From the NCBI GenBank assembly GCA_963989245.1, contig OZ022349.1, positions 6,605,236-6,669,235 of the forward strand: DNA of 64,000 nucleotides, given 5' to 3'. This document shows positions 32,514-44,961 of the stretch, piece after piece (the stretch's first letter is position 1; each line of letters opens with the position of its first letter). The notes under the pieces are model-generated. The model was not told the origin of the DNA. It did not search any database and saw only the letters and a list, made by a program, of their open reading frames with translations. Made by a program: the position numbers and the translations under genes. Origin of the DNA: Nansenia antarctica (lineage: Eukaryota > Chordata > Actinopteri > Argentiniformes > Microstomatidae).

Positions 32514-33921
32514 TTCACGAACTTTATATGGAAAAATAGACGCCCCAGACTTCGCCTGTCTCTTCTGTATTTACCTTATGACAGAGGTGGCCTACAATGC
32601 CCAAACATGTTGTGGTATTACTGGGCAACTCAAATCAGAACTATGAGGTTTTACTACTCGACAGAAGGACTACTTTCACCAGCATGGAAAGACATTGAGT
32701 GTAACTCTATAGGGCTCCAACTGCCGACATATATATACTCTGATAATCCGAAAAACCTTAAAAGGAAAACATCGAACCCTATATTGAGAAACATGATTTC
32801 TGTATGGTACGAGGTACAAAAATACTTGTCGGAAACACCTGTTCTCTCTCGCTATAGTCCCATTTGGGGCAATAATTACTTTGTGCCAGGTAGGGCAGAC
32901 GGGGGCTTTAAATTATGGGCTGACAAAGGAATAACACAAATTAATGACATATTCGACTCAAAGGATGAGCATATGGAATCATTTGAAATTCTAGTAAACA
33001 AACATTCTATCCCTCGCAAGCATTTCTTTAAGTACTTACAGCTCAGGAACTTTATTTATTCTAATCAAAATCACTCCCTGGCCATACCCGCTCTATCCTC
33101 ATTGGAGAAAGTTTTAATTAAAAATCCTTTCGGAAAGGGAATTATTTCGGATGTATATGATTTGTTGATTGCTAGATCACTAGAATCTTCAGAACCCAAA
33201 TTGAAAGCATGGAGGAGTGACCTTCAAGAGGAAATATCAGTGGAAAAATGGAACAAGGCATGCAAAAGAGCTCAAACCCAGACCGCTAACACTCGTTTAA
33301 AGCTTCTACAGTACAATTGGATAATGAGAGTATATATAACACCAGAAAAACTCAATAAATTTAACCCCAACATTCCAGACTTATGTAACAGGTGTAGAGA
33401 GGACAAGGGTACATTCTTTCATTGTATATGGGAATGTCCAAGAATTCAAGAATTCTGGAAAGAACTTGGAATAATAATACAGGACATTCTGTCAATTAAA
33501 ATTACTGTTGAGCCTAAGCTGTTTATTCTTGGCATTTATCCAGAGGGACACAGGATGAAATGCAGTGAACAGATCTTTATGGATATGTGTATTTTACAGG
33601 CCAAAAGATCAATAGCACTAACGTGGAAAAGCACAGGTAAACCAAGTATTGTGCAATGGTTTAGGGAGATGTCTCGGTGTCTACCATTAGAGAAAATTTC
33701 ATACACACTCAAAGACAGGCAGGAAAGATTCCAAAGTATTTGGGGCCCATTCATAAAATATCTGGAGGACAAGGACTTATCACACTGGATGGACGAACCT
33801 GGGCGTGAACAAATGTAAACTCTGCAATAAACCATTTGAACAGGTGTGTGAATTGACCAGGAGTAGAGTAGGAGTTGGATATAATTAATGTATCTGTTGC
33901 AATGTACCCTTTTCTTTATTA

Positions 33922-33954
<33 letters not shown>

Positions 33955-34211
33955 CAGTTTATGTTTTTATTATTACCTTTATTTTATTTTTTCTCTCCCT
34001 TTTATTTTGTATGTGTATATATGAGCTCAGTTATATGATTGCCTCTCCACCAATGTACGTACTATATATAGGCCTACATGTGTATGGCAATTCTGGTGAG
34101 TTATCTGCTTGTATGTACAGTATATACATATATCATTATTACTAATTATTTATTTTCAAGATTTGTGTTATCTTTTTCAAAAAACTCAATAAATATATTG
34201 TTGAAAAAAAA
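32514..34211 (+). mobile_element. 5'-truncated L1 LINE insertion with poly-A and target duplication
   Basis: Compared with the same intron in copy A (24,246-24,300), an extra 1,698 bp lie between two copies of GTAAAGTAA, and the insert ends in A8. That is the signature of target-primed insertion. The 3'UTR has (TA)n at 33,920-33,942 and AATAAATATATTG before the tail. Confidence 0.9.
32607..33818 (+). pseudogene. L1 ORF2 C-terminal region, 5'-truncated
   Basis: An open frame of about 400 codons covers the thumb and C-terminal domain of a fish L1 ORF2 protein: ISVWYEVQKYL, YSPIWGNNYFVPGR, LQYNWIMRVYITPEKL, and the zinc-knuckle-like CNRCREDKGTFFHCIWECP. The endonuclease and catalytic reverse-transcriptase motifs lie upstream and are absent. 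The frame is uninterrupted to its stop, indicating a fairly recent insertion, but it cannot be functional. Confidence 0.85.
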
Positions 34212-34927
34212 GTAAAGTAAAACTTTATTTATATGGCGCCTTTCGTACATGAATGCAACTCAAAGCGCTTTGAATGGGAGAGTGCTATCCTGAATGTAAA
34301 TGTGGGTTATGGAAGTCAATGGGACTCTATGGTGTTAAAAGCTTGGGGAGATTGTGTGGTCAATAAGAGTGATATGAGATTGTGTGGAGCCTTACACCCA
34401 TTGGCTTGATTCCAGTGAGCGATGAGGGGACTGCTTGTGCCGGGAGCTCAGAGTAACAAGACCTTGGGGTGAGAAACCAGAGAGATGGACGGAGACGACA
34501 GCAACACAGACAAGGAGGTCTAAACACTTGTCATCAAAATGACCGTCACATTTACGCAACATTGACTTTACACTACAGTATGTGGCGAGAAGCAGTCTCC
34601 CACACTATGGTGTCGACCCAAACCATACGGACACAGTACGACATCGTTACGGGTCAGACTGCTTTCTTGTCACATACAGCTTCTCAACATCAGCTTTATT
34701 TTAGAGAGCCAAGCTACAATGAAACACAGAGTGAACACCTACACACAGAGCTGCCAAGTCTCACGCTTTGGTCGTGAGACACACGCATTCAGGACTGAAG
34801 CCGTAAGCCTTGTCTGTGAAACCGGCCCATTGACTTTCATTGATGCATACTGTCTGAACTGGACCAGAAGAACCCTACTTGTCTACATTGCTGTCTGTCT
34901 GTCTGAACTGGACCAGAAGAAGCCTAC
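34212..34927. repeat. Duplicated tdrd5-like intron with LINE/SINE tail
   Basis: This segment is nearly identical to 24,290-25,005. It opens with the dispersed tail AACTTTATTTATATGGCGCC. No exon was recognised in it, although TDRD5 would be expected to have one here. Confidence 0.6.
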
Positions 34928-35835
34928 TTGAGGAACTTGAGGCTGGTCCTGTCCACAGTGGTGAGGTCCCCATAGTCCACGTAGTAGACCTCCACCTGGG
35001 TCTGGCTGAGGATGCGGTGGACGACGACGCGGTAGAACCACATGTCTCTGGGATCCACGCAGCACACCTGGCCCTGACGCACGAAGCCTGAGGGAAGGGC
35101 GTAGCGCTCCGCCACCTCAGGACAGGTGTAGCAGCTCCTAGGAGGAAGACATGGTCCCACAAACTCTGACAGCATTGGGCTACTTTACGCCTCTATTTAA
35201 GTAAGTGAATCATCTATCCATCAGTCATTGTAAGAAAAAATCATCTATGCTAAGATCTATGCTAGGCCATTGGCAGTCGCAATGCTAGAAGAAGGAAGAA
35301 TTATTATTATTTCTTTTTTTATTCTATTCATGGTTCTATTTAACCAGTGAAGATGCAGTACTCTGATCTAACCATAGGGTTACGTTCCAGCTACTATGTC
35401 ATTCATGTGGTTACCTGAGATATTAGACCTGATAAGAGATCTGATCATCTGCAGCATGACTACAACCAAGGCAACCATTAATTTCCTGTTCATGTTTCCT
35501 TCCCGGTCTGAGCGGCACCGTCTCCTCACCTCATCTTCATCATCATGTCCACCAGGGCGCGGGCCTCCTGGGTCTCGTTGAAGCTGATGTAGAAGTTGCT
35601 GGGTGACTCCACATGCTCCACCAGCACAGATATCAGCTCCCGGGGGCCCCTGCGCGTGGGAGCCCTCAAGCGCTGACCCCGCAGGGCGTCCAGAGGAACC
35701 ACCTTCCCAGGACTGGACCGGACCTGGACACACACACACACACACACACACACTTGTGTTTTTACTTGTGTCACCACAAAGAGGCTTTGAGGACTGAATG
35801 AAGGTTCTCTAAGATTTACAATCTCTAAAGAAGAT

Positions 35836-36035
35836 GTACAGGTGATCAGACATACAGGTGATCAGACAGACAGGTGATCAGACATACAGGTGATCACAGA
35901 CATACAGGTGATCACAGACATACAGGTGATCAGACAGACAGGTGATCAGACATACAGGTGATCAGACAGACAGGTGATTAGACAGACAGGTGATCAGACA
36001 GACAGGTGATCAGACATACAGGTGATCAGACAGAC
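35836..36035. repeat. 16-bp minisatellite, expanded in copy B
   Basis: About twelve ACAGGTGATCAGACAT/AGAC units, two of them with an extra CA. Copy A has about half as many. Confidence 0.85.
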
Positions 36036-37290
36036 CTTCTGGTCCCGGAGCTGAGCAGGCAGGGCCGGGGGCGCGGGGGCCCGCCGGGGCGGCGCCATGG
36101 AGGACGGCTCTCTGTAGCGCGGGGAGAAGAAGCCGCCCCTGCAGGGTTTCTTCATCTTGGGGTTGCACTGCCTGGCCACCAGCTCCCCAATGCCTCTGGT
36201 GCTGTCGTCCACAACCGCTGCAGAGGGACCAAGGGATGGGAGGAAAAAGAGAAGCAAAGGGATTGGATGGAATGAAGTCATTGTTTTTCATTTCACACAT
36301 GTGCTCTGTGCAGGTCAAAGTATAAGACTGGGCTTACCTTTCAACACCAAGCTGCCGTCTTTCAAATACCTCACGTTCACCACGTCAGGCATCGCCATCA
36401 TCATGTCCAGCACATTGCTGAAGCCCAGGGCCTTCAGAGGCAGAGGTTGGCCCATCATGTTGATGTAGTCCTGTTTCAGTTGGTCCGGGGACAGGCTTAG
36501 CTTGCTCGATATGAGCAGGGAGCGCACCTCCTTCTTCAGCACCGAGACCTTCTGGTCCCGGAGCTGAGCAGGCAGGGCCGGGGGCGCGCCGGGGCGGCGC
36601 CATGGAGGACGGCTCCAGGTTCATCTTGGGGTTGCACTGCCTGGCCACCAGCTCCCCAATGCCTCTGGTGCTGTCGTCCACAACCGCTGCAGAGGGACCA
36701 AGGGATGGGAGGAAAAAGAGAAGCAAAGGGATTGGATGGAATGAAGTCATTGTTTTTCATTTCATACATGTGCTCTGTGCACAAAGTTCTTTTTTTCAAC
36801 CGAACAAAAGAGCATAGAACTCATTGCTAGCTATTACCTACCTATCTATCCATCTATGTATCTATCTAGTAACGTTAGTAGGGCACTAGCTAGTAAGCAC
36901 GTTCTAGCTAGTAGCTAGCACAAGTAATTTATTACTAGCTAGCTGCGCGCTAGCTAGCGTCACCATGGACACAAGCACCATTCACCTCGTGGACACGTTG
37001 CTAGTTAGCTAGCCTAGCTATTAGATGAATCCACAAATTGACACGACTTACCCCTTAACACTGACATGAACAAAGTATCATCGAAGCCATCCATGCTGGA
37101 TGCCATCTAGGCTATATTTCCAGGTCGCTGGTTCCCAAACGTACCTGCTAAAAAACAACGGGCACTCCGTTTGTCTCTGCACTCCGAAAATGCTTCTCAG
37201 ACAACGTGGGAAAATCTCTCTCCGATCTCTCTCTCGTGTTGGGACAAACTATATACTTGTCTGCGCAAAGTGAGTATAAAAAACTAAATC

Positions 37291-37539
37291 AATATATATA
37301 TATATATTAAGTAACAGAATTGCAAGAATGTATGTCATTATAAAATGTTGGCTTCCATTTTGAATGTTAAATGGCGATGTTTTAAAAGTTAAGAGTTTTT
37401 TTTTTTCTACCACATGGGTTACGGTTAGCCAATCAGAGGCAGAGTGGCAGGATCATTCGAAAAAGGTGTTGGGTTTGCCTATAGCAAGTGTAGTGACGCG
37501 GTCATGATATAGCAGGACGCCGTCCTGTGCGTAAATGGA
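37291..37539. other. Spacer, nothing recognised
   Basis: A short TA run at 37,293-37,307 marks the end of the tdrd5 segmental duplication. Beyond it is AT-rich DNA without a coding signal. Confidence 0.4.
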
Positions 37540-40320
37540 CTCACAGACTGGTGATAGACTCGCCAGGGCGGGGTTGTTCATATCAACCCTGTCCCCATCT
37601 TCGATCAGGTGCAGAAGGTGGCTGAGGCATGCATCACTTGCTGTTGTTGGAGCAGGAAGTAACCAATACCGCGCTTGGACCAGTCAGGGCGGAGGCAGGT
37701 GCGCTTCTGCATGTCGTAGATCTCCACGCCCTCACGGATGGCCCCAACAATAGCACTTTTGGACGTTTGAAAGGCTTCCTCCAGTTCGGGTGACCATGAG
37801 AATTTACAGCGTGGGCTGAGGAATGGCTTGAATGGAGCCATCGTGTCGCGCAGCTGGGCATAGTTCGACACCTGGTTGACAAGGCCGAACCAGCTCCTGA
37901 CATCCGTCGTGGAGTCCGGGGTGGGGAAGTCTCGGATAGCGTCCAAGTACTTGGGGAGTGGCTCGATAGTAGTGTCCGACACCCTGAAGCCAGCGAACTC
38001 AACGTTCCTCTCCGCAAACTGAAACTTGTCCGGGTTCAACACGATGCCTGCCCGGCCGACACGAGTAAGGAAGTCGATGGTCCTCCACCAGTGCTGCTCC
38101 AGGTCGGTGTCATAGTGGATGGTGTCATCCACACAACGTTCCTTGCGCTCATAGTCCGAGAGGCCCGCATCAAAACGGCGGTTGTAGCCATCCCCCGACG
38201 ATAGGAAACCTTGTGGCGCCCTGGTGTAACGCCAGCGGCCAAAGGGCGTGATGAATGTGGTCAGATGACGATCCGATTCACGCAGGGGCACGCTGTGGTA
38301 GCCATTCCAGGCGTCCGTGACAGTCTTCCAGGTGTCCTTTGGGATACGACGTGCGAGGTGGAATGGGGACTCGGTGGCGAAAGTCTCACGTAGGCAGAAC
38401 TTGTTGAGAGGTCCACGGTCCTGCGGGGGGAGCCATTGTGCTTCCGAGTGACCACCATACGATGGCACCATGTGACTGGTTCGCCGTATGGCACACGTTC
38501 AATGACACCAAGGGCCTCATCCCGGAGAAGGTCATCATGGACTCTCTGCTGCCAGTGTAGAGGCACAATGGCCGCGGTGTGGCATGCTCTTGGCGTGGCT
38601 GCGGGGTCCACATGCATTTCAATGGGTGGCCCTTCCATGCACGGCAGCGCCCGATGAGGGCAAGTGTTGAATGTGGATGAGGCGTATCTCCCGAGTAGCC
38701 AATCCTTCATCCGGCTGTTGTTCTCTGGTGTGACAGGGAAAGGTAGCGCCGCAGGGCGTTCCGGAGGGACCGTACGCTGGGGACATGAGCACTGGGCGCT
38801 GTGGGGGTTACTCGGGTCGCCGCAGCCGCCGTTGGTGGACCTCATAGCATTGACGGACAGGGGCTGGTTTGGCGTGTAAGACCCACGCTCGTCATTGGGC
38901 CCCCCTACGATGTCACCTGATGGGAAATCCATAGACAAGAGGCCGAGGTTGAGCAGCGACTCGTAGGATAGGTACATGGCCCGGACTGAGCTGCTCACGT
39001 ACACCATGGAGCGGCAGGACACCACTCCACCGCTGCTGGTGGCTGCCGAGAGTCTAGCGAAGAATGCGCCTTCGACAGCTATGGGGGAGCGGTTGGCGGC
39101 CGACATGCTGAGATGGACGGGACGCAGGTCGTCACGTGAGAATCCGCAGGCAATGAACTCCTCTAGGGACCAAAGGTCCGACTGTGCACCAGTGTCCGCG
39201 ATGGCGGATACCCTCGCCCGTTGACCGAGCCACGGTCGCTGGTGCCTGCACTCGGACCGACAGGCATGTCAACCGAGATAGTGATCAGCGCTCGGGGATG
39301 GTCTCTCAGCCTGGCCCTTCTCCATTCGCCCTTGGAGAAAATGTGGTGCTCAAGTCTGATAGGCGTGGGGAAGTGGCGTTGGTGGTGACTCCCACGACGT
39401 CGGCCAGGGCGGGCATCAGACTGAACCGACGAAATCTGGGAGATGGGTTCTGACTCTACGGCGGCCTGTTGACTGCTGGTAGACGGCTGCGGTCGCCCCT
39501 TGCGTCGGCGGGCCCTATAACAGTCGATACAAAGCTGGTGGGGCTTGGTATTCCATCCGCGAGATCCCTCTGTGAAGACATCAAAGGTCCTCTTACACTC
39601 TGGGCACGGGGCTCGTTTCGCCACGTCCGCTGGGCCTGGGGTCGGGGTGGGGCTCGCCTGTGGACTCTTTTTTAAGCGCTGGAATGACGACATGGCCGAA
39701 AGGGCGGATGACGGGAGAGCATTGCGGGCCATCTCTTTATTTTCGACGAGTGCAACCACGTCATTCACTGGCATTTTAAGGATGTCTGGCGTCCCTAGTA
39801 TCTCTCGGCGAATGTCCGAATCAGAGATACCATTGACTAGAATGTCGCGGATGATGTGGTCGGTATAGTCCACATCCTCGCCACACCACACCGCGCCACA
39901 TATTGTAACATCTCCGCTTTCCCCCGCACTCTGGCAGTGAAGGCGCGGAATGTCTCATCACGCTCCTGGCGTAACTGGAGCAGCTCGGTGCGCAGGACAC
40001 ATGTGGCGACTGGAATGACTGCTAGTGAACGTAAGGCGGCAATTAGGTGTGGCAAAGGTTCGGAAGCGGCGTTGGGGTTGACTTTCAACAGGCTGTCACC
40101 AAGTTCAGGCCCAGCGCACTGAAACAACTGGAAAGGGGCCTCGGCGGGTCCTATGCCTGAGCCAGTGCAGAAGACGTCCCAACGACGGATGAACACGTTC
40201 CATTCCTCAATTGATACGCCTACGTCGACTTTAGGCCGATCCAGTTTCGGGCCTCGGGGGGTCGGCGCGGTTGTGACAGGCGATGTGCTTTGATGGGCAA
40301 ATCCATGATTAGTCAACAAT
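37540..40320 (-). mobile_element. Ty3/gypsy-type gag-pol remnant, GC-rich, several frameshifts
   Basis: Reading the minus strand from 40,320: a gag-like helical frame (to 39,837; FIRRWDVFCTGSGI, ETFRAFTARVRGKAEML), then a frame with CPECKRTF...LCIDCYRARR zinc-binding cysteines (39,891-39,163). A frame with a protease-like region and the start of reverse transcriptase (39,106-38,261; VPYGEPVTWCHRMVV) follows. Next is the RT palm with CVDDTIHYD in place of YVDD, and the start of RNase H (38,471-37,605; RSWFGLVNQVSNY). Adjacent frames overlap and are shifted, so it is inactive. RNase H is cut short, integrase is absent, and no LTRs were found. GC content is visibly higher than in the flanks. Confidence 0.75.
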
Positions 40321-40944
40321 GAAAAAGGGCAATGGCGAGTGCTTCAGACACGTCTTCAGTTCCGAAAGCGCAGCCAGGGACAGAGCATACAACGACGATC
40401 ATGGCTTCTTGGCTTCTTCATGAAGAAATACGCTCCTCAATGTCAATGAAGTGTTTAATGACAAAGATGAAGAAGCCCTGCAGTGATACAAACAATAGAA
40501 GCATGAATTGAGATAAAGTATAAGCAGGGTAAATGTATAATATATAACTTAACCAGAAACATTTGAATAACAAACTTACAGGAATTAGGTGGACAGCTTA
40601 ATAGACGGCCACCGTAACATGAATGTCTGAAACTAATCAAATAATAACATAGCATAACAAACGACATACTGCCACCTAGTGGACGGCGGTATACCCTTCA
40701 TATATAAATATATATATATATATAATAAACTACTATAACTTTGAGAATCACCTAAAAGGTTGCATCTGAAGGATATTAGATATTACTTACTAAAGGAAGG
40801 TCCTGAAGAAACTTCGTGGGCAAGCCTTATGTTGGTAGTTAGAGGGGAGATGGATAGATTCATAGATAGATAGAGTGCTTAATGTTTAAAGAGCCTCAAT
40901 AGTATGAAAATATGTTTAGAAGTGGGGTCAGTCAGTACACATTT
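40321..40944. other. AT-rich spacer with short TA run, nothing recognised
   Basis: Includes (TA)n at 40,702-40,722 and ATAGATAGATAG at 40,862-40,876, with no coding pattern. Confidence 0.4.
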
Positions 40945-41600
40945 TAAAGTTGGATTGAGATGTCACCCTCAATGCATTGACCGTGGCTATCAATACCTCC
41001 CTCCGAATAATAACTGGATGCTTGAAGCCTACCCCTGTGTCCCTCTTGCCAGTCCTCGCGGGAATAGCACCGGCCGGCCTCCGACGGGAGGCTGCCACCC
41101 TCGCCCTGGCCAGGAAGGCACAAAAGCATGATTGGCACATCCTGCACAACACCACCATAACACCAGCACCTCCAAGCCGACTCAAGACCCGCCACCCTTA
41201 CAACAAGGCAGCACAAGCCATGCTCAACTCCACCTCTGAGGACATCTCCAGAGATGCATGGCTGGCAGCAGCTTGGAAGCAGGAGTGGGAGTCAACCGGG
41301 TCCTCCCGAATCCACCGCTACATCTGGGACCCAGGAGATGGCGCCATTGGAGGAGACGACCTACCACGCCGGCAATGGACCACACTGAACCGTCTACGAA
41401 CTGGTGTCGGTCGCTTTAAAACATCAATGAAGGCGTGGGGCCTGGCGGACAGTGCGGCATGCGAGTGCGGTGACCCAGAGCAGACCGCCGACCACATAGT
41501 CACCATCTGCCCCTTATATAGACCACCCTCAGAAGCCAGCCTCTTCGACCTAGAACCAGAGATGCGGGCATGGCTACGCGACACCGAGTTGGACCTCTGA
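40945..41600 (+). mobile_element. C-terminus of a jockey/I-type LINE reverse transcriptase
   Basis: An open plus-strand frame of about 206 codons has the typical end of these polyproteins: TSLRIITGCLKPTPVSLLPV, LRREAATLALARKA, WTTLNRLRTGVGRFKTSM, and the zinc-type block CECGDPEQTADHIVTICP. The polymerase core is missing, so the copy is 5'-truncated. The frame itself is intact. No poly-A or target duplication was resolved. Confidence 0.7.
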
Positions 41601-41654
41601 CGTTACACGAAAGAAGAAGACCGATGAATGATCAGCACTAGCAGTAGCACCCTC

Positions 41655-41815
41655 TGGTGGTATTCAGCTGTAAATGCAGGAGTATGTTCTATTCAAGTGG
41701 TGTCAATGAAGCACACTGGTAATGTCCGTGATTAAATCCAACTGGGAAATAAGAAAAGGAGGTCTTGAAGGGGTTACACAGCCCTGACAGCTGACACCCT
41801 CCTCCTGAAGAGGGC
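41655..41815. repeat. Dispersed repeat matching 23,955-24,113
   Basis: High-identity second copy of the repeat that truncates the tdrd5-like copy A. Here it continues into GAAGAGGGCTGCTAAAG. Confidence 0.7.
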
Positions 41816-43759
41816 TGCTAAAGACACACAGAGAGAAAGAGAGAGATTAAGAGATTAACTATGTATAAACCCCTCAAAAAAAGTTCGGAAATGCTTTTTT
41901 GGTTGATTATTCCTCCCCTTTAATAATACCAATTGGTATTGTATTTTATATCGTTGGAAAGCCCGATTGGTCACCTTTACAATGAGGTACAACTTGTAAG
42001 GATCATACATTCATGGAATGAGTAACACAGCTAAACGTGTGGGTAGCGGCCCAAATTTTTTTGCCAACCGATCAACGACCATGACGTGCGCCGACACCCA
42101 CCATCGTTTGTTCGGGAGGGGGAAAAGCTGAGGACTAGAATTTCAAGTCCTGATCTGGGCCCACTGAATGTGTGACCGATGACAGGACGCTGATGTGTAC
42201 TTTAGGCACTTTTAATCTGTACAATGCACACAAAAATAATGCTGTAATGAAACGTCAAAACATGTAGGTGTCTTCTCAGCACGAGTCAACCTAGCACAAA
42301 AAAGGACAACTGAAGCATTTCAGCTAACTGACGCGGAGAACAGTGATGAGCGCTAGCATACAGAAAAATGAACCACGAGGTTAGCTAAATTAAAGTCTCT
42401 AAAACGCTCATAACACCTATGTTTTCGATACAACATGACCGGATGTATGTGCACTCATTCTTAAATGCATGTACAACTCCTCATGTGCACTCAAATTAAA
42501 GTTATGACAAGTATATTACAAGTTTACATTGCACTGCTGTAGACATGTACCTCTCTCCGTCTCATAGAATGCAGACTGAGAGAGAAACGCGGAAAATAGT
42601 GATGTTACGCTCGACGCAGTAGTCACTACACGGCGTCGATCTTCCGACGCAATGTGCGTCGATACAAATGTATCGATGCTTGTGTCAAATTGGCAAAAAC
42701 CACGTGACTACTCGAACGAAGCGTCGTACTTCACACGAGCACCTCTGACCGGTGTGTCAATCATTCCGCAGACGAGGCAGTGTTCCAAGTTTGGTTCTGC
42801 ATAAAATGACGTGGAACTCTCTCTCATATTCAAGGGTTGTGAGAGAGTGGAGACATACGTACGCTAGACAGAATACATTTATTGACAGAGATAGAGATAG
42901 AAATAGACAGGAGATTGGTAGATATTGATAGATAGACATAGAACATACAGAGATAGTCATAGATTCATAATTGCAACACATAGGCTAGCCAGATAGATAT
43001 ACATTAAAAAACGTTGCCTGTTCATGTACACAAGCAATACATATTTGATTGTTCACATAAGCACAAGTCTGTCCAGTTCCCACAATATAGCCTTGTTTTG
43101 CACTCTTTCCCTGTTCCACGAGCACGTCCCAACACTGTTGGCCCTGTTATGACATGTTGACCATTTATATCTGCTCCAATTACATGTCAAGGGGATAGTG
43201 GAGTGAATAGTGAATTGGACTGGTGATCGGAAGGTTGTGAGTTCAAATCCTGCCTGAAACAACACCACTAGTGTGCCCTTGAGTACTACAATTACTCCAG
43301 GGCTAATTCTATTCTATTCATATCAGAAATGGACACAACAGTTGCATTTATGTATTATAGTCTACTAGACACACCAACATTTAAGACCACATATATGGCC
43401 ACATATACATCGACACAGTTTGTCACAGCACCTTTATTGAACAAGATATCGCAGATGACGGTGGGCTTATTGTATTTTGCCTCAAATTCCTGACTTGTGA
43501 ATCAGTCGATACAGCCGCCATACCACACGACCTGACCAGCAGATGGCATTGTGGAGCTGCTGTATCGACTGCATCGATAGATCGACACTTTTTCCGACAC
43601 AATTGTGTCGAACTGTCAATTGCGTCGAAAGCTTCGTTTCCCCCATTACTAGTGTAGTTTATTACCTTGTTGGTTATGAATCAAAGAACAATTCGGAGTT
43701 CAAGACTATTTATTTAAAGTACAAAAGTATACAGATATCAAAGCTGGATCCTGGTCTGG

Positions 43760-43762
<3 letters not shown>
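41816..43762. other. Spacer with SINE-like piece and degraded hAT-like ends
   Basis: No gene seen. Bases 43,195-43,300 (GGTTGTGAGTTCAAATCCTG followed by CACTAGTGTGCCCTTGAGTAC) look like a tRNA-derived SINE with a B box. CGACGCAAT/TGTGTCGAA motifs at 42,610-42,730 and 43,550-43,640, ending CCCCCATTACTAG, resemble the termini of a decayed hAT, but no matching target duplication was found. Confidence 0.4.
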
Positions 43763-43810
<48 letters not shown>

Positions 43811-43826
43811 CTGTGTGATCCAAAAG

Positions 43827-43857
<31 letters not shown>

Positions 43858-43858
43858 C
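43763..43858. repeat. (GA)n microsatellite, two blocks
   Basis: About 22 and 16 GA units separated by a 24-bp break. Confidence 0.9.
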
Positions 43859-44799
43859 CCCTCAGAGCCCACACCCTTACTTATAAACAATAGTATGAAA
43901 ATACAGTCACAGACAATGGTCCTATCACAAGAGATGGTCAAGGTGTGAGAAGGGGAGAGGCCAGGAGGTCATAAACCACCATTTTAAGATACACTTTGGC
44001 AAAGGGTCATAAATACCTTGCTCTAGCCCCACAGTCAGGAGGCATTCCTTCATAGCATACATACAGGCCCAGACCATATAGGCCCTACACAACACTATTC
44101 TGTTATGAAAGTTGTGAACGAATCGCGAGCGTCCCTGCTTTTCTATGATACTACTGATGACGTATCAGGGTCTTGAAGGGTTGTCCCATTTCATAGGGGA
44201 AGATTTCAACCACTACCCCTTGTTACTCTGTTCCGAGGGGCAACCCGAAAAGCGAGCGGCACACGAAAACGAGGGGTAGGGGTAAAAATAAGAAATGGGA
44301 TTGGGCCTTAGTGTGGCTAATGTCATCAAATGCCCATCCAGACCCTACCAGATATGCTACACCTCATATCGAGTGAAGACAGTGCCTTCCCAGAACACCG
44401 CAGCTGCAACTGTTGTAAAGGAGATTGAGCTGTTATGTTAATTTTCTATCAAAACTATTTTTAATGAGCGCTTAATATCAACATAAAGTCCTGCAAACAC
44501 CAAAACATGATTTGTTTTCCATTTTAGGTCAATCAATGAGATTGTACAGTGATCTGCATATTTCGCAATAGTCATACAAAATCAATACTTGGTGTATAAG
44601 GGGAGGATGGGTAAGTCATGTTTCATTTACTAGGCTATTAAGATGGTCAGTAGAAAAAAAAGTAGCTGAAAGAGAAACTTGGGTAACAATTGTTTTTCAT
44701 TGGTGGGTTCAAATTACTCCAAACATAAAAGTTGATAGTTAATTTGAACAAAATGGGAGGGTTAAAGTCGGATTGAAGTGGAAATCATTAAATGATGTA
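43859..44799. other. Spacer upstream of naglu copy 1
   Basis: No gene recognised. From about 44,610 onward the sequence resembles 51,170 onward, so the tandem duplication starts near here. Confidence 0.45.
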
Positions 44800-44804
44800 T
44801 GTTT

Positions 44805-44961
44805 AACTCTCTACTGTGATTGGTGTTATACTTTGATTGACTTGAAAATCCCACTCTGATTGGCTCTGAGTATTTCACCAACCCAGACTCTTCCTGTTTG
44901 CCTGCCAGTTCAACACATATAAGAGCTGAGAACACATTCATTGGAATTAACTGAGATCAAA
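44805..44961 (+). promoter_or_regulatory. naglu copy 1 promoter
   Basis: Two reverse CCAAT boxes (GATTGG at about 44,818 and 44,857), an ETS-like CTTCCTG, and TATAAG at 44,918-44,923 lie within 150 bp of the ATG. The CCAAT and ETS elements are conserved at the same relative places before naglu copy 2 (GATTGG near 51,392 and 51,436). The TATA-like box is not. Confidence 0.5.

Larger units (their letters stand above)
31265..37106 (-). pseudogene. tdrd5: Tdrd5-like gene, copy B, frameshifted
   Basis: Exons on the minus strand are 37,106-37,052 (start), 36,686-36,338 (LOTUS), 36,217-36,036, 35,723-35,530 and 35,137-34,928 (Tudor). Then come 32,459-32,259 (FQKLCCERPLVGALD through VYIHSVLQSQGHGI), 32,129-32,004 (FNPVTLYLGEGVFDEGM), about 31,810-31,731 (EVEELLDLPELKYIGVTQV) and 31,344-31,265 (TPEVVQPKTWVTM). 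The exon order and the LOTUS-DDSTRG-Tudor-FLCDT blocks match vertebrate TDRD5. The LOTUS exon is 349 bp against 351 in copy A. A 2-bp loss near 36,582 in a GC-rich run shifts the frame before the LOTUS core. Copy B also lacks 12 bp in the Tudor exon (no EHVVP), and the exon after the Tudor core is missing as in A. An L1 lies in the intron at 32,514-34,211. A start at an internal Met of the LOTUS exon could bypass the shift. Confidence 0.75.

Noticed and set aside
43195..43265. A tRNA gene
   Set aside because: There is only a B-box-like string without a cloverleaf. It is better explained as a tRNA-derived SINE.
42600..43660. A complete hAT element
   Set aside because: Similar CGACGCAAT/TGTCGAA motifs occur at both ends, but no matching terminal repeats or 8-bp target duplication could be found.
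43738..43941. Frames of repeated Arg-Glu or Ser-Leu
   Set aside because: They are translations of the (GA)n microsatellite.
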